Below are positions 51,807-60,034 of a stretch of 64,000 bases of DNA, piece after piece. The stretch is from Prosthecobacter sp. (lineage in GTDB: Bacteria; Verrucomicrobiota; Verrucomicrobiia; Verrucomicrobiales; Verrucomicrobiaceae): NCBI RefSeq assembly GCF_034366625.1, contig NZ_JAXMIH010000030.1, positions 62,001 to 126,000 of the forward strand, in the 5' to 3' direction. Made by a program: the position numbers and the translations under genes. The notes beneath the pieces were generated by a model that saw nothing but the letters and a program-made list of their open reading frames with translations, did no database searches and had not been told where the DNA came from. The stretch's first letter is position 1, and the number at the start of each line of letters is the position of its first letter.

Positions 51807-52745
51807 ATGGCAACTGCCATTCGACATCTCCTCCCGATGCCCTGTCCCATTCAGCACGCCAGCCAGCTCAGCGGCCTCAGCTCCCACGTGATCCGCATAT
51901 GGGAGCGCCGCTACAACGCGCTCAGTCCCAGCCGCACCGGCACGAATCGCCGCATGTACTGCGAAGAAGCCATCAAGCGGTTGAAACTGCTGCGCGTGCT
52001 CACGGAAAACGGCCACCGCATTGGTGGTGTGGCAAGGCTTGGCACTGTGGAGCTGGAGGAACTGGTGAAAAAGCTACCTGCAAGCGCGGTCGCTGCCCCG
52101 GAGGCGAATTTCGAGACGGCGGAGCACTTCGTGGAGGCCGCCATTGCCGCGTCGAAGAAGTATGACTCCGACACCTTGCGCCGAGTGCTGCTCCAAGCGC
52201 GTCGGCAACTCGGCCAGCGCGGGATGCTGCATCAAGTGATTTGCCCGCTGATCATCCAGATTGGCGACAGTTGGCAGCATGGCAGTCTGCGCCCCAGCCA
52301 CGAGCACATCGCCACGGCGGTGATCCGTGAACTGCTGCTGACGGCAGTGCCTGGAAGCCAGACTGCCGCGCATGCGCCGGAACTCGTCGTCGCTACTCCG
52401 GCGGGGGAGTTGCATGAATTGGGCGCGTTGATCGTGGCGGCCTCGGCACGGGATCTTGGCTGGCATGTGACCTATCTCGGGCCGAATTTGCCGGTGGAGG
52501 AGATTTCCGCCTGCGCCATCGCCCGTCATGCGAAGGCGGTGGCGCTGAGCGTGGTTTATCCGGAAAAATGCCCGGTCATTGAGGAAAAGCTGCGGCGCAT
52601 GCGCGACCTGCTGCCGCCCTCGATGGGATTGATCGTCGGCGGTCGCGCGGCGGAGAGTTATCGAGACTGTGTGGCCGTTGCTGGAATCCAGTGGGCGAGC
52701 TGTCTTCATGGCCTGGATGAGGTGCTGCTGAAGATTCAGAAGTGA
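51807..52745 (+). CDS. MerR-family regulator with B12-binding domain (CarH/LitR-like)
   Basis: The 312-residue protein (or 302 from the ATG at 51837) has a MerR winged-helix with [26 protein letters not shown] helical bundle follows ([21 protein letters not shown], the W-x-EH pattern that caps cobalamin). The Rossmann B12-binding domain contains [20 protein letters not shown], where the His of ExHxxG would ligate cobalt. In CarH, adenosylcobalamin acts as a light sensor; here no carotenoid gene is adjacent. It is divergent from the SpmAB-racemase unit with about 70 bases between, so it may control that unit. Confidence 0.88.
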   Translation: MATAIRHLLPMPCPIQHASQLSGLSSHVIRIWERRYNALSPSRTGTNRRMYCEEAIKRLKLLRVLTENGHRIGGVARLGTVELEELVKKLPASAVAAPEANFETAEHFVEAAIAASKKYDSDTLRRVLLQARRQLGQRGMLHQVICPLIIQIGDSWQHGSLRPSHEHIATAVIRELLLTAVPGSQTAAHAPELVVATPAGELHELGALIVAASARDLGWHVTYLGPNLPVEEISACAIARHAKAVALSVVYPEKCPVIEEKLRRMRDLLPPSMGLIVGGRAAESYRDCVAVAGIQWASCLHGLDEVLLKIQK

Positions 52746-52789
52746 CGCTGGTTGCACGCGGCGCGAGTCCCTCTAGTCTGGCCGCCATC

Positions 52790-53617
52790 ATGCTCCTTTA
52801 CCGCACCGCTTCCGGCATCTTCATTGAAAACGCAGGCACTTGGCACGCCGTACCGGAAACCAACTGGGATGCTCTCCTCGAAATCGCAGGACTGGCTGCT
52901 TACCTCTCTCAAATAGCGGCTTCTTCTCCCGCCGTCGCTGCGCCGGTCACTGAGAGCATCCTGGCCCCCATCGTCTCGCAGGAAGTCTGGGCCGCAGGCG
53001 TCACCTACTTCCGCAGCCGCACCGCCCGCATGGAGGAATCGAAAGACGCCGGTGGTGGCAGTTTTTACGACCGCGTTTATGCCGCCGAACGTCCTGAGAT
53101 TTTCTTCAAAGCCACTCCGCAGCGTGTTGCGCATCCAGGCCAGGCGATGCATCTGCGCAGCGACTCGAAATGGATGGTGCCCGAGCCGGAACTCACTCTC
53201 TGCATCAACTCACGCGGCGAAATCATCGGCTACACCGTTGGCAACGATCTTTCCTGCCGTGACATCGAAGGCGAAAACCCGCTCTACCTGCCCCAGGCGA
53301 AGTGCTTCAAACTCTGCGCTGCTCTTGGGCCTGCCATCTTGATTCAAACAGAGGCGCCTGCTCCTACGACTCGCATCCACCTGCAAATTGACCGTGCTGG
53401 AGTCGTTGCCTTCGAAGGCGAAACGACATTGTCTCAATTGAAACGCACGCCGCAGGAACTTGCCGGGTTCCTCTATCGCGACAATACTTTCCCCACCGGC
53501 ACCTTCCTCATGACTGGTACAGGCATCGTTCCAGGTGATGAATTCACGCTTCAGAGCGGCGATGTCGTCAACATCACCATCGACGGTATCGGCACACTCA
53601 TGAACCCGATGGCCTGA
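52790..53617 (+). CDS. Fumarylacetoacetate hydrolase-family protein
   Basis: The ATG at 52790 gives 275 residues. The FAH fold is recognised from [34 protein letters not shown], the metal site [23 protein letters not shown] with Glu-x-Glu and Asp, [14 protein letters not shown] and [17 protein letters not shown]. Members hydrolyse C-C bonds of 2-keto-3-deoxy acids or decarboxylate/hydrate related acids. With the dehydrogenase at 54149 it fits a non-phosphorylating pentose or aldonate pathway to 2-oxoglutarate, as 2-keto-3-deoxy acid dehydratase (an inference). Confidence 0.85.
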   Translation: MLLYRTASGIFIENAGTWHAVPETNWDALLEIAGLAAYLSQIAASSPAVAAPVTESILAPIVSQEVWAAGVTYFRSRTARMEESKDAGGGSFYDRVYAAERPEIFFKATPQRVAHPGQAMHLRSDSKWMVPEPELTLCINSRGEIIGYTVGNDLSCRDIEGENPLYLPQAKCFKLCAALGPAILIQTEAPAPTTRIHLQIDRAGVVAFEGETTLSQLKRTPQELAGFLYRDNTFPTGTFLMTGTGIVPGDEFTLQSGDVVNITIDGIGTLMNPMA

Positions 53618-53658
53618 TCGGGTCTTGCCGCGATCTTCAAATCTGACATAATTCAACC

Positions 53659-53844
53659 ATGAGCAACCGCCAGATCGCCATCGACTTGATTGAGAAACTG
53701 CCGGAGGACATGCCTCTGAACGACATTGCCCGCGAGATCGAGTTCATCGCCGGAGTGCGTGAAGGTTTTGAGCAGCTCGAACGTGGCGAGGGGGTTCCGA
53801 TCAACAAAGTGCGTGAGATGATGCCCTCATGGATTGTCGAGTGA
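53659..53844 (+). CDS. Short antitoxin of a type II toxin-antitoxin pair
   Basis: The 61-residue protein is mostly helical and acidic (MSNRQIAIDLIEKLPEDMPL, then REGFEQLERGEGVP). Its 3' end overlaps the toxin start by 16 bases, the typical layout of such modules. The middle (EIEFIAGVREGFEQLERG) resembles small RelB/ParD-like partners of ParE toxins found in cyanobacteria and other phyla. It should bind and neutralise the toxin. Confidence 0.8.
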   Translation: MSNRQIAIDLIEKLPEDMPLNDIAREIEFIAGVREGFEQLERGEGVPINKVREMMPSWIVE

Positions 53845-54137
53845 TCATTTCGCCTCGTGCGATTCAGGATCTACGTGAAATTGTGCGCTACATCTCCCTC
53901 GATGACCCCAAGACGGCGCGGAGATTCGGTGAAAAGCTCGTTTCAGCCGCCGAGTCTCTGGCCATTCTGCCCGAACGAGGCCGGATTGTTCCTGAATTTG
54001 ATGACGCGATAACACGGGAGATCGTGGTTTATCCTTATCGCATTGTTTATCGCTACGACAAAGACGACAACACCGTCGGAATCGCCCGCTTCTGGCACGG
54101 CGCACGATTGCTGGACGAAACCGCATTTCGCTTTTAG
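53829..54137 (+). CDS. RelE/ParE-family toxin
   Basis: The 102-residue protein has the RelE/ParE fold pattern: VIISPRAIQDLREIVRYIS, PERGRIVPEF, REIVVYPYRIVYRYD, ending in VGIARFWHGAR. RelE-type RNases and ParE-type gyrase inhibitors share this fold; the terminal helix and lack of clear catalytic His/Arg triad favour ParE-like but cannot decide. The pair is lodged between two catabolic genes, only 12 bases before the dehydrogenase. Confidence 0.87.
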   Translation: MDCRVIISPRAIQDLREIVRYISLDDPKTARRFGEKLVSAAESLAILPERGRIVPEFDDAITREIVVYPYRIVYRYDKDDNTVGIARFWHGARLLDETAFRF

Positions 54138-54148
54138 AGACTCCCACC

Positions 54149-55732
54149 ATGACACTCAACGGACACCACTTCATCGCCGGCCGCGAATCCGCGCCACAAA
54201 GCCATCTGTTCCACGCCTTCAATCCCACCACCAGCGCCCAGCTTGAGCCAGCTTACGGGGACGCCACGCATGCGGAGGCCGATGAAGCCTTGCAGGCTGC
54301 GGAAGCGGCTTTCGATGGCCTGCGTCTTGCCACGCCGGAGACGCGCGCGGCGCTGCTGGATGCGATTGCCGACGAAATCACGGCGATGGGAGATGCGCTG
54401 CTCGAACGGGCGCATGCGGAGACCGCTTTGCCGATGGCACGCCTCACTGGCGAGCGCGGACGTGCCATCGGGCAGTGCAAGCTGTTCGCGGCCTTGATTC
54501 GCGAAGGTTCCTGGGCGGAGGCTCGCGTGGATCATGCGATTGCAGAACGCCAGCCGTTGCCGAAACCAGATGTGCGCCGCGTGATGATGCCAATCGGGCC
54601 AGTGGTGGTGTTTGGCGCGAGCAATTTCCCCTTCGCCATCGGTGTCGTTGGCACGGACACGGTTTGTGCGCTCGCAGCGGGATGTCCCGTCGTGGTGAAA
54701 GGCCATCCCGCGCATCCAGGCACCTGTGAGATGATGGGACGTGCGGTGGTGAATGCGCTGCACAAGGTCGGCCTGCCTGCGGGGAGTTTTTCACTACTGC
54801 ATGGCAAGGGCAACGACATCGGCATGACGTTGGTGAAACACCCGATCACACAAGCGGTGGGTTTCACCGGATCGCTTCGTGGTGGTCGTGCGCTCATGGA
54901 TGTGGCCGCGGCGCGTTCGCATCCGATTCCGGTGTATGCGGAGATGGGCTCGGTGAATCCGGTGTTTATGCTGCCCGGTGCGCTCAAGGAGCGTGCCTCG
55001 AAGATCGCGGAAGCCTACGTCGGCTCGGTCACGATGGGTGTGGGCCAGTTCTGCACGAACCCCGCCATCGTGCTGGGCCTGCAAGGAGGCGAATTGAACC
55101 AGTTCATCAGCAATGCGGCGGCTCTCGCCGGCAAGGTGGCCCCGCAAACGATGTTGCATCGCGGCATTTGCGAGGCTTACGATGCCGGCACTGCCGTGTG
55201 GCAGACGATTGATGGGCTGCATCTGGCCGGACAATCCGAAACGCCGCCGAGCGAAACGGCCACGCAGGCAGCCTGCCGCATCTTCACCACCACCATCGAC
55301 GTGCTGGAGGGCAATGCTGAGTTGCAACGCGAAGTCTTCGGCCCGTGCTCGATCATCACCCAATGTGCCAGCCTTGAGGACATGCTGCGCTACGCGAACA
55401 GCCTCGAAGGTCAACTCACTGCGACGCTGCATGGCACGGAACAGGATCTGCGCGACTTCGCACCGCTGGTGCGTGTCTTGGAGAAGAAGGTCGGCCGCAT
55501 CGTCTTCAACGGTTTCCCCACCGGCATCGAAGTCTGCCCTTCAATGCATCACGGCGGCCCGTATCCGGCCGCGAGCCACAGCTTCTTCACCAGCATCGGC
55601 ACGGCGAGCATTTACCGCTTCGTGCGTCCGGTCTGCTATCAAGGCTTCCCAGAAGATGCGCTGCCGGAGCTGCTCAAAGACTCGAACCCGCGTGGCGCGA
55701 TGCGCATCGTGGACGGCGAGATGAAGCGTTAA
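54149..55732 (+). CDS. Aldehyde dehydrogenase, 2,5-dioxovalerate (ketoglutarate semialdehyde) type
   Basis: The 527-residue protein is an NADP-preferring aldehyde dehydrogenase. It has VMMPIGPVVVFGASNFPFAI (nucleotide fold), VVVKGHPAHPGTCEMMG, TGSLRGGRALMDVA, the catalytic Glu in VYAEMGSVNPVF and the nucleophilic Cys in MGVGQFCTNPAIV. The KGHPAHPGT and GQFCTNP variants are characteristic of the alpha-ketoglutaric semialdehyde dehydrogenase class, which ends non-phosphorylating sugar-acid pathways. Together with the FAH-family gene it suggests use of aldonic or uronic acids. The stop is adjacent to that of the convergent AAA+ gene. Confidence 0.9.
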   Translation: MTLNGHHFIAGRESAPQSHLFHAFNPTTSAQLEPAYGDATHAEADEALQAAEAAFDGLRLATPETRAALLDAIADEITAMGDALLERAHAETALPMARLTGERGRAIGQCKLFAALIREGSWAEARVDHAIAERQPLPKPDVRRVMMPIGPVVVFGASNFPFAIGVVGTDTVCALAAGCPVVVKGHPAHPGTCEMMGRAVVNALHKVGLPAGSFSLLHGKGNDIGMTLVKHPITQAVGFTGSLRGGRALMDVAAARSHPIPVYAEMGSVNPVFMLPGALKERASKIAEAYVGSVTMGVGQFCTNPAIVLGLQGGELNQFISNAAALAGKVAPQTMLHRGICEAYDAGTAVWQTIDGLHLAGQSETPPSETATQAACRIFTTTIDVLEGNAELQREVFGPCSIITQCASLEDMLRYANSLEGQLTATLHGTEQDLRDFAPLVRVLEKKVGRIVFNGFPTGIEVCPSMHHGGPYPAASHSFFTSIGTASIYRFVRPVCYQGFPEDALPELLKDSNPRGAMRIVDGEMKR

Positions 55733-57169
55733 TCAGCGCTCCTTCTTCGTATTCGAAGGTGCGCCGAGGAATTTGCGCATGTCGTTGAAGATGCTGTCCG
55801 GGCCTTCGTGCTGTTGCGCGTGGGTGCGGACGCCTTCAAACCAATCCTGAGTGGTCGGTGCATGTGCCTTGGCCACAGCGAGGAGCAGTTCGAGCGTGAT
55901 CGGCACCGGCTGGCCGGTGTGAATGGCGGCGGAGAGTGCGAGTTCGGCGGCGCGGTCAAACACCCACTTCAAATCGGCTCCTGAGAAGCCGTTGGTGGCT
56001 TCGATGAGGGCAGCGTTGTCAAAATTGGAGATGGGCTTGTCCTTGGCGAGCAGGTCGATGATCTGCGCGCGTGCCGGTGCATCCGGTGGCGGCACGAAAA
56101 TGGCCTGATCGAAACGACCCGGGCGGCGGAAGGCCGGATCAAGCGCCCACGGTTGATTGGTGGCACCGATGACGAGAATGCGCTGGTTATCGCTGCGGAT
56201 GCCGTCCATCTCGTGCAGGAACTGGTTAACGAGGTTACGCATCTGGCTTTCGCGAATCTGGCGGCGGTCCTGGGCAAGTGAATCGAGATCGTCAAAGACG
56301 AGCACGCACGGCGCGTTGGCGCGGGCGGTTTCGAAGATCTGATGCAGGTTGCGCTCAGTGCTGCCGAAGTAGGGATCAAAAATTTCGTGCAGACCGACGG
56401 CGAGGTAGTTGCAGGGGACTTCGCCCGCGACTGCGCGGAGGATGAGCGTCTTGCCACAGCCGGGAGGTCCATAGATGAGGATGCCGCCGCCGGTTTTGCG
56501 ACCGTAGGCCTTGTACAAGTCCGGGAACTGGAGCGGGTAGGTGATCTTGAGGCGGATCTCCTCCTTCAATTCCTCCATGCCACCGACATCTGCGAAAGTA
56601 ACACGGCCACGCTCAGGATCGCCGGGAGCATAGAAAGTTTCAGGCCGCCAGTCGTAGGGCGGATCATCGAAGGGATCGTCGAAGAATTCGTCGGCATCAC
56701 CAGCACCAGAAGGCGGGGCTTCTTGATTCGCGGGCTCTGGAGCCGGTGCTGGCGCGGTTTTGCGCGCGTCACGGGCGGTGCGGCCGAGTTCGCGCTCCAA
56801 TGCAGGATCGCTCATGGTTCCGTCGATCTGCGCGGCGCGGTCGAAGTGATCGATGGCCTTGGTGCGGTCGCCTTCGCTCAAATAAACGCGGCTCAGAAGC
56901 AGATGCGCCTGGGCGTTGGTGGGTTCGAGAAACAGCACGCGTTCGGCACGCACGGCAGCACCGGAGGTGTCTCCCTCCATGAACGAAACCTTCGCGATGC
57001 CGAGCATGGCATCGGTCTGATCCGGGTCTTCATTCAGCGCCCGGGTGAAAACCTCCCGTGCCTCATCCAGATGAAGCTCTTCCAAGCATGCGCGGCCATA
57101 GAGCAACAGCAGGGAAAGATTGTTCGGCGACTGTTGCAGGGCGTCGCGTAGTGCGGAGGATTTTGGCAT
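55733..57169 (-). CDS. TPR-AAA+ ATPase (FtsH/Cdc48-like ATPase domain)
   Basis: The ATG at 57167-57169 (MPKSSALRDALQQSPNN) gives 478 residues. Three or four TPR-like helical repeats (about 1-115) are followed by an acidic/Pro-rich linker with DDPFDDPPYDW. One AAA+ domain comes next: FADVGGMEELKEEIRLKI, Walker A YGPPGCGKTLI, Walker B CVLVFDDLDSL, sensor 1 GATNQPWALD and arginine fingers RRPGRFD. It lacks a protease domain. It may be an adaptor-like remodelling ATPase that grips partners by its TPR part. An extended frame to 57301 shows no similarity. Confidence 0.9.
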   Translation of the reverse strand: MPKSSALRDALQQSPNNLSLLLLYGRACLEELHLDEAREVFTRALNEDPDQTDAMLGIAKVSFMEGDTSGAAVRAERVLFLEPTNAQAHLLLSRVYLSEGDRTKAIDHFDRAAQIDGTMSDPALERELGRTARDARKTAPAPAPEPANQEAPPSGAGDADEFFDDPFDDPPYDWRPETFYAPGDPERGRVTFADVGGMEELKEEIRLKITYPLQFPDLYKAYGRKTGGGILIYGPPGCGKTLILRAVAGEVPCNYLAVGLHEIFDPYFGSTERNLHQIFETARANAPCVLVFDDLDSLAQDRRQIRESQMRNLVNQFLHEMDGIRSDNQRILVIGATNQPWALDPAFRRPGRFDQAIFVPPPDAPARAQIIDLLAKDKPISNFDNAALIEATNGFSGADLKWVFDRAAELALSAAIHTGQPVPITLELLLAVAKAHAPTTQDWFEGVRTHAQQHEGPDSIFNDMRKFLGAPSNTKKER

Positions 57170-57398
57170 GGTCTTGAGGGTGAGACAGCCGCAGGGGCGA
57201 TCACGCTGAGATTTAAGAGCGCATGAAGCGTGCCGCCAATGATTTCTTGGCAAGTGGCCTTCACAATCTGTGTGGGAAACCGTCTCGCCGCGGAATCTCA
57301 CGTGCTTGCATGCTCACGACCGTGGCTTCTCCGAACAAACAAGCGCACGGCATGAGTAATGCCGCAGATTGTGTGACAGATGTCAGAGCGTGAACTGC

Positions 57399-59837
57399 TT
57401 ACCACTTCTTCTTGAAGCCACCACCGCCGCCGCCAAAGCGTTTGCCGCCGCCGCCACCGCCGAATGGGCGTTTGGGCGGACCGCCGTAACCACCACCACC
57501 CTCGCCGCCACCTTGGTAGCCGCTGCCAGCGTCTTCGCGGCGCGGGCCGTCATCACCGCCACCGTAGCCGGGGCTGGGGCCTTCGCCTTCGCGTTGCTGC
57601 CAGGGTTTGCTGCCGAAGCCCGGCTTTTTGAAGCCTCCTCCGCTGAATCCACCGCCAGCTCCACCGAAGCCGGGTTTTTTAAAGCCGCCGCCGCCACCTT
57701 GGTAACCGCCGCCGCCTCCACCATAGCCGCCTTTGCTGAAACCACCGCCGCTGCCACCTTTGTAGCCGCCACCAAAGCCGGGCTTTTTGATGAATCCACC
57801 GCCACCGCCGAAACGCTTCGGACGGATGCCGCTGATGTCATCGGGACGATCCGCGTGATCCATGCGAACATCACGGCCGCGCAGTTGAGCGCCTTTGACG
57901 CCTTCGAGCACAGACTCAACGACGTCGCCAGGCACTTCGACGAAGCTGCATTTCTCCAGCACATCGATCGCGCCGATGCTGCCAGGGGTAAGGTCTTGAA
58001 TGGTGTTGTAAAGCATGCCGGCGATGTCCTGCGGGCGCACCTGATCCATGCCGCCGACGTTGATGAACAGGCGCACCATGCCGGAACGCGGGCCTTTTTG
58101 AACGTAGCTGCTCTGCTTCTTGGGCAGCGGGCGCTCTTCGTCGGAGGTGTCGTATTCGTTGTCGAATTTTGCGGGCGCGGGTCTCGGAGATGCAGCGGGC
58201 GCAGGGGCGGCTGCCTGATGATTCGTCGGGCCGGCGTCCTCCTCGTGTTCTTCGGCGGGAGCGGGGGAAGCGGATGGGACGGGCGAAATGGCTGGGGCCG
58301 ATGCTTCCACGGCGGCTGTTTCGACAGCGGCGGGAGCTTCCGGTGCAGGGGACTCGGTCACGGCTGGAGCTTCACCGTCGGCTGCGGGGGCCGGAGCGGC
58401 CTCAACAGGGGCGGGCTTTGGCGCAGGTGCGGCGGCCGGAACAGGGGCCGGGGTGCGCACCGGAGGAGCCGGACGGGCCTGGAATTCGCGCTGCGGCGCG
58501 TCTTTGCGCTTGGGCGCACGGTCTTCCATGATCTGCTCGGCTTCGCGGACCTGGTCCTTCATGAGGAGGTCCATGAGAGCGCTGGCGATCTCGGTGGCGG
58601 TAAAGCCGGCATCAAGCAGGCGCTGAATGCTGTGCTCGTGTGAGGTGAAGGAACTGGCTTCGAGCACGCCTTTGACCTTCTCGAAGGTCTTATCGACACG
58701 AGTGGCTTCGAGGTCTTCCTGCGACGGAACTGAGGCGCGGTCGATGCGGATGTTGATGAAGCGCTGGATGCGCTGCATGAGGTAAATTTCACGACCAGCG
58801 ACGAGGCTGACGGCCTTGCCGCTGCGGCCGGCACGACCGGTGCGGCCGATGCGGTGGACGTAGTCCTCGGCATCGTAGGGCAGCTCCAGATTGACGATGA
58901 GGTCGATGTCATTCACGTCGAGGCCGCGCGCGGCCACGTCGGTGGCGCAGAGGACTTCGACAGCGCCGCTGCGGAAGTTCCTCATTACGCGTTCGCGCAT
59001 GGTCTGGTTGATGTCGCCATGCAGGCGGTCGGCGGCATAACCACGGGCCACGAGGGCGTCGGTGGCGTCATCGACGGCACGTTTGGTGTTGGCGAAGACG
59101 ATGGTGAGGCGCGGGGCTTCGATGTCGAGGACGCGGCAGAGCACTTCCGTTTTGGAACGGCCGTGCACCTCGTAGTAGCGCTGCTCAACCGTAGGAACAG
59201 TGAGCGCTTTTTGCTGAATGGTGATGGTGGCGGCATCGCGCGTGTAATTCTGCACGAGGCGGCGGATGCGCGGCTCGAAGGTGGCGGAGAAGAAGATCGT
59301 CTGGCGCTCCTTCGGCACAGCGGCCATGAGGCGGTCGATGTCATCGCTGAAGCCCATGTCGAGCATTTCATCGGCTTCATCGAAGACGAGCATTTTCAGA
59401 CCGTCGAGCTTGATCAAGCCGCGCTCCATGAAGTCGAGAATGCGGCCTGGAGTGCCGACGACGATCTGGGAGCCACTTTGCAGCGCACGAATCTGACGGT
59501 CGTACGAAGCACCGCCGTAAACGGGCGTGGCGCGGATGTCTTTGAAGGTGGCGAGCTTGTGGATCTCCGCGCAGACCTGCATGGCCAGTTCGCGGGTGGG
59601 GCAGAGGATCAGTGCCTGCACGTTCCGCTGGGTGGCATCGACACGCTGCACGACGGGAATGCCGAAGGCCATGGTCTTGCCGGAGCCGGTCTGGCTCTGG
59701 CCCACCACATCGCGTCCGGTCAGGGCCACGGGAATGGCCTCAGCCTGAATGGGGGAGGGTTGCTCGAATCCGAGTGATTTGACGGCTTCGAGAAGCTCCG
59801 GGGCGATTCCCAGTTCAGGGAAAGTGTGTTGACTCAT
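57399..59837 (-). CDS. DEAD-box RNA helicase with DbpA-like RNA-binding domain and Gly-rich tail
   Basis: The ATG at 59835-59837 (MSQHTFPELGIAPELLEAV) gives 812 residues. The core has SQTGSGKT, the VFDEADEM DEAD box, SAT (FFSATFEP) and HRIGRTGRAGRSG. A long Ala/Pro-rich low-complexity linker (about 455-575) follows, then a DbpA-type RNA-binding domain (RLFINVGGMDQVRPQDI, CSFVEVPGDVVESVLEG). The last ~140 residues are nearly all Gly with Phe, Lys and Pro (repeated KKPGFGG-like units). It resembles CsdA/DeaD helicases that act in ribosome assembly and cold response. The disordered tail could promote RNA condensates (inference). Confidence 0.93.
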   Translation of the reverse strand: MSQHTFPELGIAPELLEAVKSLGFEQPSPIQAEAIPVALTGRDVVGQSQTGSGKTMAFGIPVVQRVDATQRNVQALILCPTRELAMQVCAEIHKLATFKDIRATPVYGGASYDRQIRALQSGSQIVVGTPGRILDFMERGLIKLDGLKMLVFDEADEMLDMGFSDDIDRLMAAVPKERQTIFFSATFEPRIRRLVQNYTRDAATITIQQKALTVPTVEQRYYEVHGRSKTEVLCRVLDIEAPRLTIVFANTKRAVDDATDALVARGYAADRLHGDINQTMRERVMRNFRSGAVEVLCATDVAARGLDVNDIDLIVNLELPYDAEDYVHRIGRTGRAGRSGKAVSLVAGREIYLMQRIQRFINIRIDRASVPSQEDLEATRVDKTFEKVKGVLEASSFTSHEHSIQRLLDAGFTATEIASALMDLLMKDQVREAEQIMEDRAPKRKDAPQREFQARPAPPVRTPAPVPAAAPAPKPAPVEAAPAPAADGEAPAVTESPAPEAPAAVETAAVEASAPAISPVPSASPAPAEEHEEDAGPTNHQAAAPAPAASPRPAPAKFDNEYDTSDEERPLPKKQSSYVQKGPRSGMVRLFINVGGMDQVRPQDIAGMLYNTIQDLTPGSIGAIDVLEKCSFVEVPGDVVESVLEGVKGAQLRGRDVRMDHADRPDDISGIRPKRFGGGGGFIKKPGFGGGYKGGSGGGFSKGGYGGGGGGYQGGGGGFKKPGFGGAGGGFSGGGFKKPGFGSKPWQQREGEGPSPGYGGGDDGPRREDAGSGYQGGGEGGGGYGGPPKRPFGGGGGGKRFGGGGGGFKKKW

Positions 59838-60034
59838 AATGCTGTTCCCCTGGGTTTTGAGGGCGGTCATACTCCCACCGATGGGGGAGATAGCAAGGTG
59901 TTTGATCGAAGCGCCATCTGCCCGCTCCTCATGTGAAAAAAGCCCGTCAGGAGGATGGACGATTGCAAAAGACCCCTCATAATGGCGTTTCTGTCACCCA
60001 CCAACCTGCGGGTCTTCTGTGCCTGCATCCAACC

